Origin: DYFC01 sp041658585
GTDB taxonomy: Bacteria; Nitrospirota; Thermodesulfovibrionia; Thermodesulfovibrionales; SM23-35
NCBI GenBank assembly: GCA_041658585.1
Contig: JBAZZX010000010.1
Span: 9,842 to 73,841 of the forward strand
Reading direction: 5' to 3'
Length of the DNA stretch: 64,000 nucleotides
The notes under the pieces are model-generated. The model made no database searches. It saw only the letters and a program-made list of their open reading frames with translations, and was not told the origin of the DNA. Of this stretch, positions 17,295 through 25,741 are shown in pieces. The first letter of the stretch is position 1, and each line of letters begins with the position of its first letter. A program made the position numbers and the translations under genes.

Positions 17295-18707
17295 TTAAAT
17301 GTCGTAATAGAGGTAGAACTCGTAGGGATGGGGTCTGAGTCTGAGTGCGTCAACTTCTTTTGTTCTCTTGTAGCTTATCCACATCTCGATAACGTCTTCC
17401 GTGAAAACGTCGCCCTTCAATAGGAAATCGTGGTCTTTTTCGAGGCAGTCGAGCGCGTCTTCGAGAGATCCCGGGAGGCTCGGTACTTTTGCAAGTTCTT
17501 CCGGCCCGAGTTCGTAGATGTCCTTGTCAAGCGGCTCTCCGGGGTCGATCTTGTTCTCGACGCCGTCGAGTCCCGCCATCAGCATTGCTGCAAAGGCAAG
17601 GTAAGGATTGCATGACGGGTCGGGGAATCTAACTTCAACCCTTTTTGCCTTCGGGTTTGCGGAATACATCGGGATACGGATCGAGGCGGATCTGTTTCTG
17701 CTTGAGTATGCAAGATTGATCGGCGCTTCGTATCCGGGGACAAGCCTCTTATAGGAGTTTGTTGTCGGTGCAACAAATGCAGCAAGAGCAGCAGCATGTT
17801 TGAGTATGCCGCCAATGTAATACAGCGCCATGTCAGACAGGCCTGCATAGCCATTGCCGGCAAATAACGGCTTGCCGCCTTTCCACAGGCTCTGGTGTGT
17901 ATGCATACCGGAACCGTTATCACCGAACAGCGGTTTCGGCATCATGGTTACTGTTTTGCCGTTTCTTGCAGCAACATTCTTGATGATATATTTGTACATC
18001 ATCAATTTGTCCGCCATATTCACCAGAGGCGAAAATTTCATATCTATTTCGGCCTGTCCGCCTGTTGCCACCTCATGGTGCTGGGCCTCGACTGTTATGC
18101 CCGCTTTTTCGAGTTCAAGGACCATCTCGGTGCGGATGTCCTGCTGCTTGTCCATCGGGGGAACGGGGAAATAACCTTCTTTATGTCTCGGCTTATAGCC
18201 GAGGTTCGGACCTTCTTCCCTGCCGGAATTCCATATGCCTTCTTCCGAATCAACGAAGTGGTAGCCGCTGTTTGCGGTGTAGTCGAAGCGCACGTCATCG
18301 AAAATAAAGAACTCCGCCTCGGGTCCGAAGTATGCGGTGTCCGCAACCTTTGTCGATTTCATATAAGACTCGGCCTTCTGTGCCACATAGCGCGGATCTC
18401 TTGAGTAGGGCTCCTTTGTTATCGGGTCCACAATATTACATATCAGGCTCAATGTCGGATGCTGTGTGAACGGGTCCATTACCGCCGTTGCAGGATCCGG
18501 AATAACAAGCATATCGCTCATATGAATAGCCTGCCAGCCTCTGATCGAAGAGCCGTCGAAACCCAGCCCGTCCTGGAAAATATCCGCCGAGAATTCCTTC
18601 ATAGGGACCGAGAAATGCTGCCAGAGTCCCGGGAAGTCCATAAACTTCAGGTCCACCATTACTACCTTGTTCTTTTTTGCAAAATCCATCACTTCTTTCG
18701 GTGTCAT
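17295..18707 (-). CDS. glnA: glutamine synthetase type I
   Basis: Makes glutamine from glutamate, ammonium and ATP; the main ammonium-assimilating enzyme. The 470-residue GSI protein has the N-terminal beta-grasp (MVDLKFMDFPGLWQHFSVP), the GSSIRGW latch, PEAEFFIFD and EVATGGQAEID metal ligands, the ATP-site KPLFGDNGSGMHTHQS, NSYKRLVPGYEAP and NRSASIRIP. The Tyr in KDIYELGPEE aligns with the adenylylation site of enterobacterial GlnA, so covalent control is possible. A good ribosome-binding site (GGAGGTAG) precedes it. It follows amtB by 97 bases on the same strand and probably shares its transcript. Confidence 0.97.
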   Translation of the reverse strand: MTPKEVMDFAKKNKVVMVDLKFMDFPGLWQHFSVPMKEFSADIFQDGLGFDGSSIRGWQAIHMSDMLVIPDPATAVMDPFTQHPTLSLICNIVDPITKEPYSRDPRYVAQKAESYMKSTKVADTAYFGPEAEFFIFDDVRFDYTANSGYHFVDSEEGIWNSGREEGPNLGYKPRHKEGYFPVPPMDKQQDIRTEMVLELEKAGITVEAQHHEVATGGQAEIDMKFSPLVNMADKLMMYKYIIKNVAARNGKTVTMMPKPLFGDNGSGMHTHQSLWKGGKPLFAGNGYAGLSDMALYYIGGILKHAAALAAFVAPTTNSYKRLVPGYEAPINLAYSSRNRSASIRIPMYSANPKAKRVEVRFPDPSCNPYLAFAAMLMAGLDGVENKIDPGEPLDKDIYELGPEELAKVPSLPGSLEDALDCLEKDHDFLLKGDVFTEDVIEMWISYKRTKEVDALRLRPHPYEFYLYYDI

Positions 18708-18804
18708 ATTGACTACCTCCTTTACTGGTTTAATTTATACGAATACAATGTTTAATATCTAATCGATAGATATACCTCCTCGTTTATTTGTCTCAACGTT
18801 GGAT

Positions 18805-20136
18805 TTAGAATGTATAACCGCTTTCCCCGTGCTGGGATATATCGAGGCCGTTTATCTCGGATTCCTCATCAACCCTTAATCCGATAAATTTATCGATGAC
18901 TTTTAATAATACTATACTCACGATAAAAGAATACGCCGCCGTGACCAGGATTGCAATTATCTGTGATGTGAACATCCGGCTGCCTCCGAATAATAAACCG
19001 TTGCTGCCCGCGGGATTGATGACCGACTGTGCAAAAAGTCCTGTTGCGAGGGTACCCAGGATCCCGCCGACCCCGTGCACTCCGAAGGCGTCGAGTGAGT
19101 CGTCGTAACCTAATTTGCTTTTCATGTTCAGCGAGATATAGCACACTGCACCGGCTGCCAACCCGATAACCAGGGCTGACATGGGGCTGACAAAACCTGA
19201 AGCCGGTGTTATCGTTGCAAGCCCTGCGATCGAGCCTGTTGCAGCGCCGAATGTGGTCGGTTTTCCCCTGTGGATCCATTCAAGAACAACCCATATTACC
19301 GTTGCAGAAACCGCGGAAGTATGAGTGGCAACAAAAGCCATTGTGCTTAACCCACCTGCGGACAGTGCGCTGCCGGCATTGAACCCGAACCATCCGAACC
19401 ACAAAAGCCCTGCGCCGAGCACGGTCATTGGGAGATTATGGGGATACATGGCTTCCTGTAGATATCCTTTCCTCTTGCCTATGATAAAGGTGGCGGCAAG
19501 TGCCGATATCCCTGAGATGAGATGAACAACGATACCTCCTGCAAAATCAAGGGTCCCCATCTCCTTGAGCCAGCCTCCAGTTCCCCAGACCCAATGCGCA
19601 ACAGGGTCATAGACAATGGTTGACCACAGAAGAATAAATACGACGTAGGCAGAAAATTTCATTCTCTCTGCAAATGCCCCTGTGATCAATGCCGGCGTAA
19701 TGACTGCAAACATAGCCTGATACATCATAAATAAGATATGCGGTATTGTAGGCGCATATGCAGGGTTCGGTTCGACGCCGACTCCGGTCAACCCAATCCA
19801 GTCAAGGTTCCCGATTATGCCGTGAACGTCCGGACCGAAAGACAGGCTGTAGCCGATCAAAATCCACTGCAAGCTGATGACCGCAATAGCGATAAAACTT
19901 TGCATGATCGTGCCGAGCACATTTTTACCTCTGACCATACCGCCGTAAAATAATGCGAGTCCCGGAGTCATGAGCATGACAAGGGCGGTAGAAATGAGCA
20001 TCCATGCCGTATCTCCCGTGTCGATCCTGGAAACAGCTCCTGCCGCTGTTGCAGCCTGAGAAGACTGATCTCCGGCGAATACGGCCCCTGCTAAACAGAG
20101 AAAGCCGATTAAGAAAGCAAAACAGATTTTTCCCAT
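18805..20136 (-). CDS. amtB: ammonium transporter AmtB (downstream paralogue)
   Basis: Trimeric membrane ammonium channel. The 443-residue protein has a signal peptide (ends about VFA-GD), then eleven expected membrane helices. The family motifs DTAWMLISTALVMLM, PGLALFYGGMVRGKNVL and the twin pore histidines (PVAHWVWG and FGVHGVGG) are present. The C-terminal tail (VDEESEINGLDISQHGESGY) is the region that PII plugs. A sigma54-like promoter lies about 40 bases upstream, with three palindromic boxes further up. It lies between the PII gene and glnA. Confidence 0.96.
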   Translation of the reverse strand: MGKICFAFLIGFLCLAGAVFAGDQSSQAATAAGAVSRIDTGDTAWMLISTALVMLMTPGLALFYGGMVRGKNVLGTIMQSFIAIAVISLQWILIGYSLSFGPDVHGIIGNLDWIGLTGVGVEPNPAYAPTIPHILFMMYQAMFAVITPALITGAFAERMKFSAYVVFILLWSTIVYDPVAHWVWGTGGWLKEMGTLDFAGGIVVHLISGISALAATFIIGKRKGYLQEAMYPHNLPMTVLGAGLLWFGWFGFNAGSALSAGGLSTMAFVATHTSAVSATVIWVVLEWIHRGKPTTFGAATGSIAGLATITPASGFVSPMSALVIGLAAGAVCYISLNMKSKLGYDDSLDAFGVHGVGGILGTLATGLFAQSVINPAGSNGLLFGGSRMFTSQIIAILVTAAYSFIVSIVLLKVIDKFIGLRVDEESEINGLDISQHGESGYTF

Positions 20137-20177
20137 ACTACCTCCCTCGGATCTGTGATCCGGTATCTCTGATATAT

Positions 20178-20193
20178 AGCGAAAAACGTGCCG
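20178..20193 (-). promoter_or_regulatory. sigma54-type promoter for amtB(-glnA)
   Basis: On the minus strand: CGGCACG, four bases, then TCGCT, close to the sigma54 consensus TGGCACG-N4-TTGCA with the invariant GG and GC at the right spacing. The predicted start is near 20167, leaving about 30 bases to the amtB ATG. Upstream palindromes at 20256-20384 fit enhancer sites. Confidence 0.65.
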
Positions 20194-20255
20194 GCTTTAA
20201 CTGCCTGAAATTCAAAGAAAATTTGCATGGGAAATTTTTTGTATAAGTAAACTTC

Positions 20256-20384
20256 TACAATTTTGTATGATACGTTTACTTATTAAAGACGTCGTGTCCA
20301 TTTTATTCAATAAAATCAAAAGGCTTCAGGAAAATCAGGGCAAAAGGGAAAAAGCTACAATTTTGTATCTCCAACAATTTTGTA
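20256..20384. promoter_or_regulatory. three TACAATTTTGTA-type palindromic boxes upstream of amtB
   Basis: Boxes at 20256-20267 and 20356-20367 (TACAATTTTGTA, both exact) and 20373-20384 (AACAATTTTGTA). The last two are 17 bases apart. They sit about 95, 195 and 211 bases upstream of the predicted sigma54 start, a usual range for enhancer-binding activators. The same motif is paired upstream of the HTH gene at 23.9 kb. Confidence 0.65.
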
Positions 20385-20480
20385 GGAGTTGTAATGGGCA
20401 AGGCTGAATTATGTAAAATATAGTTGATCCGAAAAATGCAATTAGTGTATGTGTATAAACTGCGATTCCGATGAAAATTC

Positions 20481-20552
20481 GTCATTCTCGCGAAGGCGGG
20501 AATCCATTCTTTTCAATGGGTTATGGATCCCCCGGTCAAGCCGGAGGATGAC
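20481..20552. repeat. dispersed inverted repeat (GTCATTCCCG type), copy 2
   Basis: Opens GTCATTCTCGCGAAGGCGGG AATCCATTC and closes with GGATCCCCC...GGAGGATGAC, resembling the murE-murF repeat at 1371-1452, where the left 27 bases differ at one position. Confidence 0.75.
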
Positions 20553-20621
20553 AACACCTGACTTTATTCACAGACATTAATTAACCTGTCAGAGAACCTG
20601 CTGATGTGTAAAATAAATTTA

Positions 20622-20776
20622 TTTACTAAGACTGCAATAAGTAAGGATACATATTCTAACACCCTCCCCTTAACCCCTCCCCTCAAGGGAGGGGAGATTC
20701 TTAAGTCCCCTCTCCCTTGAGGGGAGAGGGCAAGGGTGAGGGTGTGCTATAGTCTTACTTATGCACTCATTTCAGC
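20622..20776. repeat. MITE-like inverted-repeat element family A, copy 2
   Basis: Terminal arms TTTACTAAGACTGCAATAAG and, as complement, CTGAAATGAGTGCATAAGTA. The interior is a near-perfect palindrome of CCCCTCCCCTCAAGGGAGGG and its partner CCCTCTCCCTTGAGGGGAG. It shares this core with 35898-36049. Confidence 0.85.
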
Positions 20777-20825
20777 AGTTTTTGGTTTAATCCCTCATCC
20801 TTCAACCTTCATAATTATCTGACAT

Positions 20826-21164
20826 TTATATCGCCGCTTCTCCTTTGTCGCCTGTTCTGATCCTGATGACGTCTTCGAGAGAGTAAAGGAATATCTTGCC
20901 GTCTCCGATGTTGCCTGTTTTTGCCTTCTCAATAATGGTAGACATGACCTTGTCGATGATCGAATCAGGGACTACCACCTCGATCTTGATCTTGGGCAGG
21001 AAAGACACTTCATATTCGTTCCCCCTGTAGACCTCTACATGGCCCTTTTGCCTTCCGAAACCCTTGACTTCCGTGACCGTCATACCGTGAATGCCTATTG
21101 CATTGAGAGCATCCTTTACTTCATCGAGTTTAAAGGGTTTAATTATAGCTTCTATCTTTTTCAT
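20826..21164 (-). CDS. glnK: nitrogen regulatory PII protein (GlnB/GlnK)
   Basis: Trimeric signal protein that senses ATP/ADP and 2-oxoglutarate and blocks AmtB or tunes GlnA and its regulators. The 112 residues begin MKKIEAIIKPFKLDEVK; the T-loop YRGNEYEVSFLPKIK has the Tyr that is uridylylated in Proteobacteria, and the C-terminal signature TGNIGDGKIFLYSLED is intact. Linked to two amtB genes, it functions most likely as GlnK; sequence alone does not separate GlnB from GlnK. A good ribosome-binding site (AAAGGAGGCG) precedes it. Confidence 0.96.
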   Translation of the reverse strand: MKKIEAIIKPFKLDEVKDALNAIGIHGMTVTEVKGFGRQKGHVEVYRGNEYEVSFLPKIKIEVVVPDSIIDKVMSTIIEKAKTGNIGDGKIFLYSLEDVIRIRTGDKGEAAI

Positions 21165-21334
21165 AACGCCTCCTTTTTGAAATATTCATATTGTCACAAA
21201 TCAACCACAGAGATCACAGAGAACATATTTAATATCGACATATTCCAAAAGACTGTGTATCCTCTCCACACTCGGTCGGATTCGCCGAGACGAAGGAAAA
21301 TAGAGGATAGGGGGAATAAAGAATCCCCCCATAT

Positions 21335-22711
21335 TTACAGGCTATACGCCTTTTCACCGTGCTGGCTTTCGTCAAGTCCCGTAATTTCATGCTCGGCTTC
21401 AACCCTGACGCCGACTACCGCTTTTACAACCATGAAGATGATGAAGGTGGCTGTTGCGCTGTAAACAATCGTTACAACTACGGCGATAATCTGTGTTAAA
21501 AGCTGGCCGGGGTTGCCGTATAAAAGACCTTTGCCCGCTTCATTTATAGAAGGGTCTGCAAATACGCCGGTCAGTATCGCGCCCAGTATCCCGCCGACTC
21601 CGTGTATACCAAAGGCATCAAGCGAATCATCATAACCGAGTTTCGGTTTAATGGTTGCCACGGCGAAATAAGGGACAATACCGGCCAATATTCCGATGAT
21701 AATGGCGCCGCTGATGTTCACAAAACCGGCGGCAGGAGTTATGGCCACAAGCCCTGCAACCGCGCCTGATGCGAGACCGAGAACGGTCGGCTTCTTTGTG
21801 TGCATCCATTCAGTAAACATCCATGATATTGCAGCCATTGCCGTCGCGGTATTGGTATTGATAAAGGCTGCACCGGCAAGCCCGTTTGCTCCAAGCGCCG
21901 AACCTGCATTAAACCCGAACCAACCGAACCAGAGAAGACCGGCGCCGGTTATGACCAGAGTCAAGTTGCTGGGCTTGAGGGACGCTTCTTTCCTCTTGCC
22001 GAGGACGAGCGCTCCAACCAGGGCCGCAACACCGGCATTTATATGGACCACTGTGCCGCCCGCAAAATCCAGGGCCCCAAGCTTTGCGAGGAATCCGCCG
22101 CCCCATACCCAGTGGGCCACCGGCACGTATACCAATGTCATCCAGAGGACCGAGAAAATAACCCAGGCCGAGAACTTCATCCTTTCGATATAAGCTCCGC
22201 TTGCCAGCGCAACGGTTATGGCTGCAAATGTCATCTGATAGACTATAAAGATATACTCGGGTATCGTCTTTGCGAGGTCATTGATGCTGTTCACTCCGAC
22301 CCCTGAGAGGAACAGCTTTTCCGTGCTTCCTATGATCCCGCCTACATCAGTTCCGAAAGACAGTGAGAAACCATACGCAATCCAGAGTAGACTCACAATG
22401 CAATATGTGACAAAAGACATTGCCATTGTGTTCAACGTGTCTTTGCGCTTTGCCAGTCCGCCGTAGAACAGGGCCAGACCCGGCAAAGTCATAAGCATTA
22501 CAAGTGCGGTTGCTACGATCATCCAGGCAGTATCTCCCGTATCAATCTTCGGAGCTGCCGGGGCCGCTTCCACTGTTGGGGCGGCAGGAGCAGGTGCTGC
22601 CTGCTCCGCTGCCGGAGGGGTTGGAGGGTCAGTCACAACCTTTTCTTCAGCGAGCGCTACCCCGCTGATAAACATTATCAATAGTATTGTTAATACGACA
22701 AACCTTTTCAT
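21335..22711 (-). CDS. amtB: ammonium transporter AmtB (upstream paralogue) with Pro/Ala linker
   Basis: Second ammonium channel. It has a signal peptide (about residues 1-21, ending ALA-EE), then a Pro/Ala-rich periplasmic linker of about 35 residues absent from the other copy, then the Amt core: DTAWMIVATALVMLM, PGLALFYGGLAKRKDTLN, PVAHWVWGGGFL and FGIHGVGGILG with the pore histidines. The C-terminus (VEAEHEITGLDESQHGEKAYSL) is the PII-binding tail. It sits between the porin gene (12 bases upstream) and PII (170 bases downstream). The two Amt proteins differ throughout, so this is an old duplication or separate acquisition, not a recent copy. Confidence 0.96.
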   Translation of the reverse strand: MKRFVVLTILLIMFISGVALAEEKVVTDPPTPPAAEQAAPAPAAPTVEAAPAAPKIDTGDTAWMIVATALVMLMTLPGLALFYGGLAKRKDTLNTMAMSFVTYCIVSLLWIAYGFSLSFGTDVGGIIGSTEKLFLSGVGVNSINDLAKTIPEYIFIVYQMTFAAITVALASGAYIERMKFSAWVIFSVLWMTLVYVPVAHWVWGGGFLAKLGALDFAGGTVVHINAGVAALVGALVLGKRKEASLKPSNLTLVITGAGLLWFGWFGFNAGSALGANGLAGAAFINTNTATAMAAISWMFTEWMHTKKPTVLGLASGAVAGLVAITPAAGFVNISGAIIIGILAGIVPYFAVATIKPKLGYDDSLDAFGIHGVGGILGAILTGVFADPSINEAGKGLLYGNPGQLLTQIIAVVVTIVYSATATFIIFMVVKAVVGVRVEAEHEITGLDESQHGEKAYSL

Positions 22712-22723
22712 TCTGAGCCTCCT

Positions 22724-23488
22724 TTAAAAGCTTAGGGTTACGTTAACGCCGCCATAGAAGATGTCTTTGTCGCTGTCATCACTGATACTTCTTATAGCCT
22801 CCTCTGCATGGTCGCAAAGATGGAATGTATAGGCTGCTTTGGGTGTTACAGTTACAGCCTTCCAAACAGGTATGTTTAAAGAAGTTGTCAATTCAGCATT
22901 ATAAAAATTGCTGAAAGCTTCGCCGTCTTTGTTAAGCCCCATTACCTTGTTGTTGATGTTATAGCTTGCCGATGCGCCGAGATTCAGATTAATGCCCTTA
23001 ACGAGCTCCATCGAATGCCCGATTGAGGCGACGATAAATGCGCCATTGCCTTCGTCGAAGTCATAATACGCGGTCAATGTCGGTTTTAACAGCGTGTCAT
23101 AGCTTGCAGACAGATAAACCTCCTGAGTGTCGTTGGCGTTATTCAGAGCGTAATATATATAACCTGTACCGAATGTCCATTTGCCCATTGAACGTGTATA
23201 GCTTAATGTGAGATCAGTTTCAGTAAATTCGCCGTGACCGTCGCCTTCATCAATCTTTGAATCGGAATCATAGTTAGCCCAGAGATTAGCGCCGAATACG
23301 CCGTAAGTAATTGCCACGGAGGGCTGAACCACCCAGCTATTGCTCAGCTTCTGACCGCGCCATACATAATTGCTCATTACATCCACCGATGCGCTGCCCG
23401 ATGTCTTTATCTCCTCCGCATAAAGAGTACCAACAGAAACACAACATGTCAAAACCATTAACAGAACAAGTAACCTTAAACCTTTCAT
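22724..23488 (-). CDS. TorF-like outer-membrane porin of the amtB cluster
   Basis: A 254-residue exported protein with signal peptide (to about residue 24, TLYA-EE), then alternating-hydrophobic strands typical of a small beta barrel. The first strand (SGSASVDVMSNYVWRGQKLS) matches the TorF family of putative porins, and the last residues (YGGVNVTLSF) form a terminal strand ending in Phe. Homologues often lie next to amtB and glnK, suggesting a role in outer-membrane passage of small nitrogen compounds (inference). AAGGAGGTCC precedes the ATG and amtB starts 12 bases after the stop. Confidence 0.8.
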   Translation of the reverse strand: MKGLRLLVLLMVLTCCVSVGTLYAEEIKTSGSASVDVMSNYVWRGQKLSNSWVVQPSVAITYGVFGANLWANYDSDSKIDEGDGHGEFTETDLTLSYTRSMGKWTFGTGYIYYALNNANDTQEVYLSASYDTLLKPTLTAYYDFDEGNGAFIVASIGHSMELVKGINLNLGASASYNINNKVMGLNKDGEAFSNFYNAELTTSLNIPVWKAVTVTPKAAYTFHLCDHAEEAIRSISDDSDKDIFYGGVNVTLSF

Positions 23489-23629
23489 TATATGGACCTC
23501 CTTTTATTTTGATATGATAATTTTTTACTTAACCTCTCTTTAAACTTGCCGTTTGCAACCTGCTCCTTGTCCTGATCCTTCGACAAGCTCAGGATGACAT
23601 CCTACACTTATCCTCAACTTCTTATCTTC

Positions 23630-23806
23630 TTATCTCACGGTATTCTCCTTATTTTGAATTTTATATTTTTTGACTTTGTATCCGATCATCCTTTCGGTTA
23701 TGCCGAGTTTGCGCGCCGCTCTTGACATAATCCATTTGCAATCCTTCAATGCATTGATTATCTCTTCTTTTTCGATCTCTTTAACTTTTTCTCTTAGAGA
23801 TTCCAT
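23630..23806 (-). CDS. tiny stand-alone NifA-type Fis HTH protein
   Basis: A 58-residue protein from the ATG at 23806 (AGGTG six bases upstream; an in-frame GTG at 23815 is also possible). Nearly the whole chain is a Fis-type helix-turn-helix: EKEEIINALKDCKWIMSRAA then RKLGITERMIGYKVKKYKI, which is the DNA-binding end of NifA-like sigma54 activators. No AAA+ or GAF domain is encoded next to it. A sigma54-like promoter and two palindromic boxes lie directly upstream, so it may be controlled by, and bind at, the same enhancer boxes. It could be a relic of a nifA gene or a genuine small regulator of the ammonium genes; the intact frame and dedicated promoter favour the latter. Confidence 0.7.
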   Translation of the reverse strand: MESLREKVKEIEKEEIINALKDCKWIMSRAARKLGITERMIGYKVKKYKIQNKENTVR

Positions 23807-23827
23807 TCGTGACACCTGTTCTTTATA

Positions 23828-23845
23828 TAGCTAAAACCGTGCCAA
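23828..23845 (-). promoter_or_regulatory. sigma54-type promoter for the HTH-porin-amtB-PII unit
   Basis: Minus strand TTGGCACGGTTTTAGCTA: TTGGCACG, four bases, then TAGCT; one mismatch in the -12 element from TTGGCACG-N4-TTGCA. The predicted start is near 23818, giving a short leader before the ATG at 23806. Confidence 0.75.
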
Positions 23846-23889
23846 ATATAACTTATTGATATTTAGGGTTTATTTGTTTGTGCATGGGT

Positions 23890-23919
23890 TACAATTTTGT
23901 AGTATGCTACAAAATTGTA
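23890..23919. promoter_or_regulatory. paired palindromic boxes TACAATTTTGTA / TACAAAATTGTA
   Basis: Two perfect 12-base palindromes at 23890-23901 and 23908-23919, 18 bases apart, about 78 and 96 bases upstream of the predicted sigma54 start. They match the boxes upstream of amtB at 20256-20384, so they look like upstream activator sites of one regulator. Confidence 0.7.
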
Positions 23920-24002
23920 GTACATAAAGAGGATTCAGGGGTGGGTGTTTAAATGTGTCCTTGCGATTTCAGATGAAGTGTTGAAAAAAATAATTTTACA
24001 AA

Positions 24003-24716
24003 TCAAGACTGTATTTTTTTATTCTCAAGCGAAACAATAAATTCCTTGAGTATTGCACTGTCTGTTGTTGACATATCGGAGAATTCTATCCCAATTTCAT
24101 ATCGCGACGGATCCGTATCCTGAATTGCCCGATATCTTGCAATTCTTCCCCAAAATGCTATGGCTTTGTTCTCTGAAAGTTTCATTTGCATAGGCAATCT
24201 ATCTTCAATCTGAAATACATTTACGCTTTCTATAAGCATACCACCATGACTGATTCTCTTCACTTTATAATGCTCGGCACAATCAATGGTGGCCCTATCC
24301 GGGTTATTGATATGAAATCTAACATGTATCCTGATACCGTTCATAACCGGGGCAAAACTCTCTATCCTTTGATAATCAATAAAATTGTCTTTGATGAATT
24401 TCTCAATCTCTCTTCTCTTAGTATCTGAAGAATGCTTAAATTTCATTCCTGCAATATAGGGGTGGACTAAATTCCTGTCTTCAGGGATGTTTTTGTCGAG
24501 TTTGGACCATAAGATAGTTCCTTCTAAATATAATATGGCGCTTTTTCTTTCTAATCTCAGCACATAAACTCCTCCTTTAGTGAGACGTTTATCAGTGCCG
24601 AAAGAAATGCCGCCAACACTAATATTAAGTACTTTAATATTGCTTGAAAAAAGTATTTTCCCGCAGATATCCATAAAATCCACGGAAAATCTTTGATAAC
24701 GTCTTCTATTTTCCAT
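24003..24716 (-). CDS. double PilZ-domain protein
   Basis: Cytoplasmic 237-residue protein with two PilZ-like domains. The first (about residues 3-105) has the c-di-GMP-binding signature: an N-terminal RRRYQRF arginine motif and NISVGGISF. The second (about 120-232) has the matching barrel (VRFHINNPDRATI, ISHGGMLI) but its arginine motif is weak, so it may not bind the nucleotide. It probably links c-di-GMP level to an unidentified target. It stands alone between the nitrogen cluster and a repeat element, with no obvious ribosome-binding site. Confidence 0.75.
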   Translation of the reverse strand: MENRRRYQRFSVDFMDICGKILFSSNIKVLNISVGGISFGTDKRLTKGGVYVLRLERKSAILYLEGTILWSKLDKNIPEDRNLVHPYIAGMKFKHSSDTKRREIEKFIKDNFIDYQRIESFAPVMNGIRIHVRFHINNPDRATIDCAEHYKVKRISHGGMLIESVNVFQIEDRLPMQMKLSENKAIAFWGRIARYRAIQDTDPSRYEIGIEFSDMSTTDSAILKEFIVSLENKKIQS

Positions 24717-25180
24717 AATATATTAAATCCCTTATAGCTTTTTTGAAGAGATCAGCCGAACTAACTGAAAAACCTTATCCATCCCCGTTTCGCTATTTTG
24801 ATACATAATCTTATCAACTCAAGTATTGTTCTATTACATTGAGAAGTCAATCCTACCTGCGTAGGGGGTCCTTTTTTGATAGGGTAAGATATTTATTGAT
24901 ATATTTCGTTGATTACTATTTAAAATGTAGCCCGGATTATTCATAAATTTATCTGATTGAACTGAGGATAGAGTATTTTCGCTCATTCTCGGTCGTTCCT
25001 CCCTGCGAGGCTTTTGCCTCTCTATTTTCAAATACCGTATTTGACTATCGGCAAAAAAAACCGCTCAAATACTCTATCCTCAGTTGCTGTTGCCAATTTT
25101 ATGAATAATCCGGGGTAGTATTATTTGGCGAAAATTATAAATAACAAGGAGGAAAAGGGTATGATTCGGGGAAGATCCCT
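24717..25180. other. intergenic region holding a palindromic repeat
   Basis: No gene is supported. Its main content is the family B inverted repeat at 24928-25117; the small minus-strand frame of 65 codons across it is simply the repeat read in one frame. A GGAGG-preceded 13-codon frame starting at 25160 on the plus strand has nothing to support it. Confidence 0.6.
24928..25117. repeat. long inverted repeat family B, copy 1
   Basis: About 190 bases with terminal arms based on CCCGGATTATTCATAAA and inner arms ACTGAGGATAGAGTATTT around a GC-rich centre (CTCGGTCGTTCCTCCCTGCG). The second copy is at 55964-56143. The arms are complementary over about 50 bases with gaps; no transposase is inside, so it is MITE-like. 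Confidence 0.85.
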
Positions 25181-25741
25181 TTATAATGGCAAAAAGAATT
25201 GATTATCGGGGGAATATACGAGGTTGCGCATGAGTGCCATTCTGTTCTCGGCGCCGGTCTTTAAATAAATATTGCTGAGATGGTCTTTTACTGTTTGCTC
25301 GGATATTTCAAGCTCTTCTGCAATTTCAGTATTCTTGGAACCATCAATTACTCGTCTGAGTATGTCGGCCTCCCGCCTCGTTAATCTAAATCGCTGTCTT
25401 ATCCCGCTCATATCCAGCTTATTAGAAATGGTTTCCTCAAAAATAAGAAGATAAACAAGTGGGTTTGATTTTTCTTGTATGTATAATCTGAATATCCAGT
25501 TACTCGCTGAACCCTCGAGCTTTTTTGTAATATAAATTTCTCCCGGGAATAGTTCACTGAGTTTTTCTCTTTCAACAGCATCAAACATTCTTTTACTAAT
25601 GGTTGTTATCTCCTCAGGTAACTCAAACCGATTTAGAAACATCGAGGCTTTTCTGTTACGTTCAATGATATCCATTTTATGGTTGAAAATAATTAAGCCT
25701 ACCGGACATTTATTGATTATAAATTCTATTTCCTCAACCAT
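25181..25741 (-). CDS. LuxR-type regulator with N-terminal PAS-like domain
   Basis: A 186-residue transcription factor. Residues 1-105 look like a small PAS sensor fold (IIFNHKMDIIERNRKASMFL). Residues about 118-178 form a LuxR helix-turn-helix: LTRREADILRRVIDGSKNTE followed by IAEELEISEQTVKDHLSNIY. GAGGTGAG precedes the ATG. The ligand and targets are unknown; it stands alone. Confidence 0.85.
   Translation of the reverse strand: MVEEIEFIINKCPVGLIIFNHKMDIIERNRKASMFLNRFELPEEITTISKRMFDAVEREKLSELFPGEIYITKKLEGSASNWIFRLYIQEKSNPLVYLLIFEETISNKLDMSGIRQRFRLTRREADILRRVIDGSKNTEIAEELEISEQTVKDHLSNIYLKTGAENRMALMRNLVYSPDNQFFLPL

Larger units (their letters stand above)
20137..20825. other. long intergenic region between amtB and the PII gene
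   Basis: No gene is supported here. From left to right it holds the amtB sigma54-like promoter (20178-20193), three palindromic boxes (20256-20384), an inverted repeat of the GTCATTC type (20481-20552), an AAATAAATTTATTTACT palindrome near 20610-20626, and a MITE-like family A element (20622-20776). Confidence 0.7.

Noticed and set aside
23890..23919. Canonical NifA or NtrC binding site
   Set aside because: No TGT-N10-ACA or GCACC-N5-GGTGC pattern; the palindrome is a different motif.
24834..25031. Minus-strand frame of 65 codons
   Set aside because: It lies within and next to the family B inverted repeat; no start signal or family match.
25160..25201. 13-codon frame preceded by AAGGAGGA
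   Set aside because: Very short, overlaps the regulator 3' end, no support beyond the ribosome-binding-like sequence.
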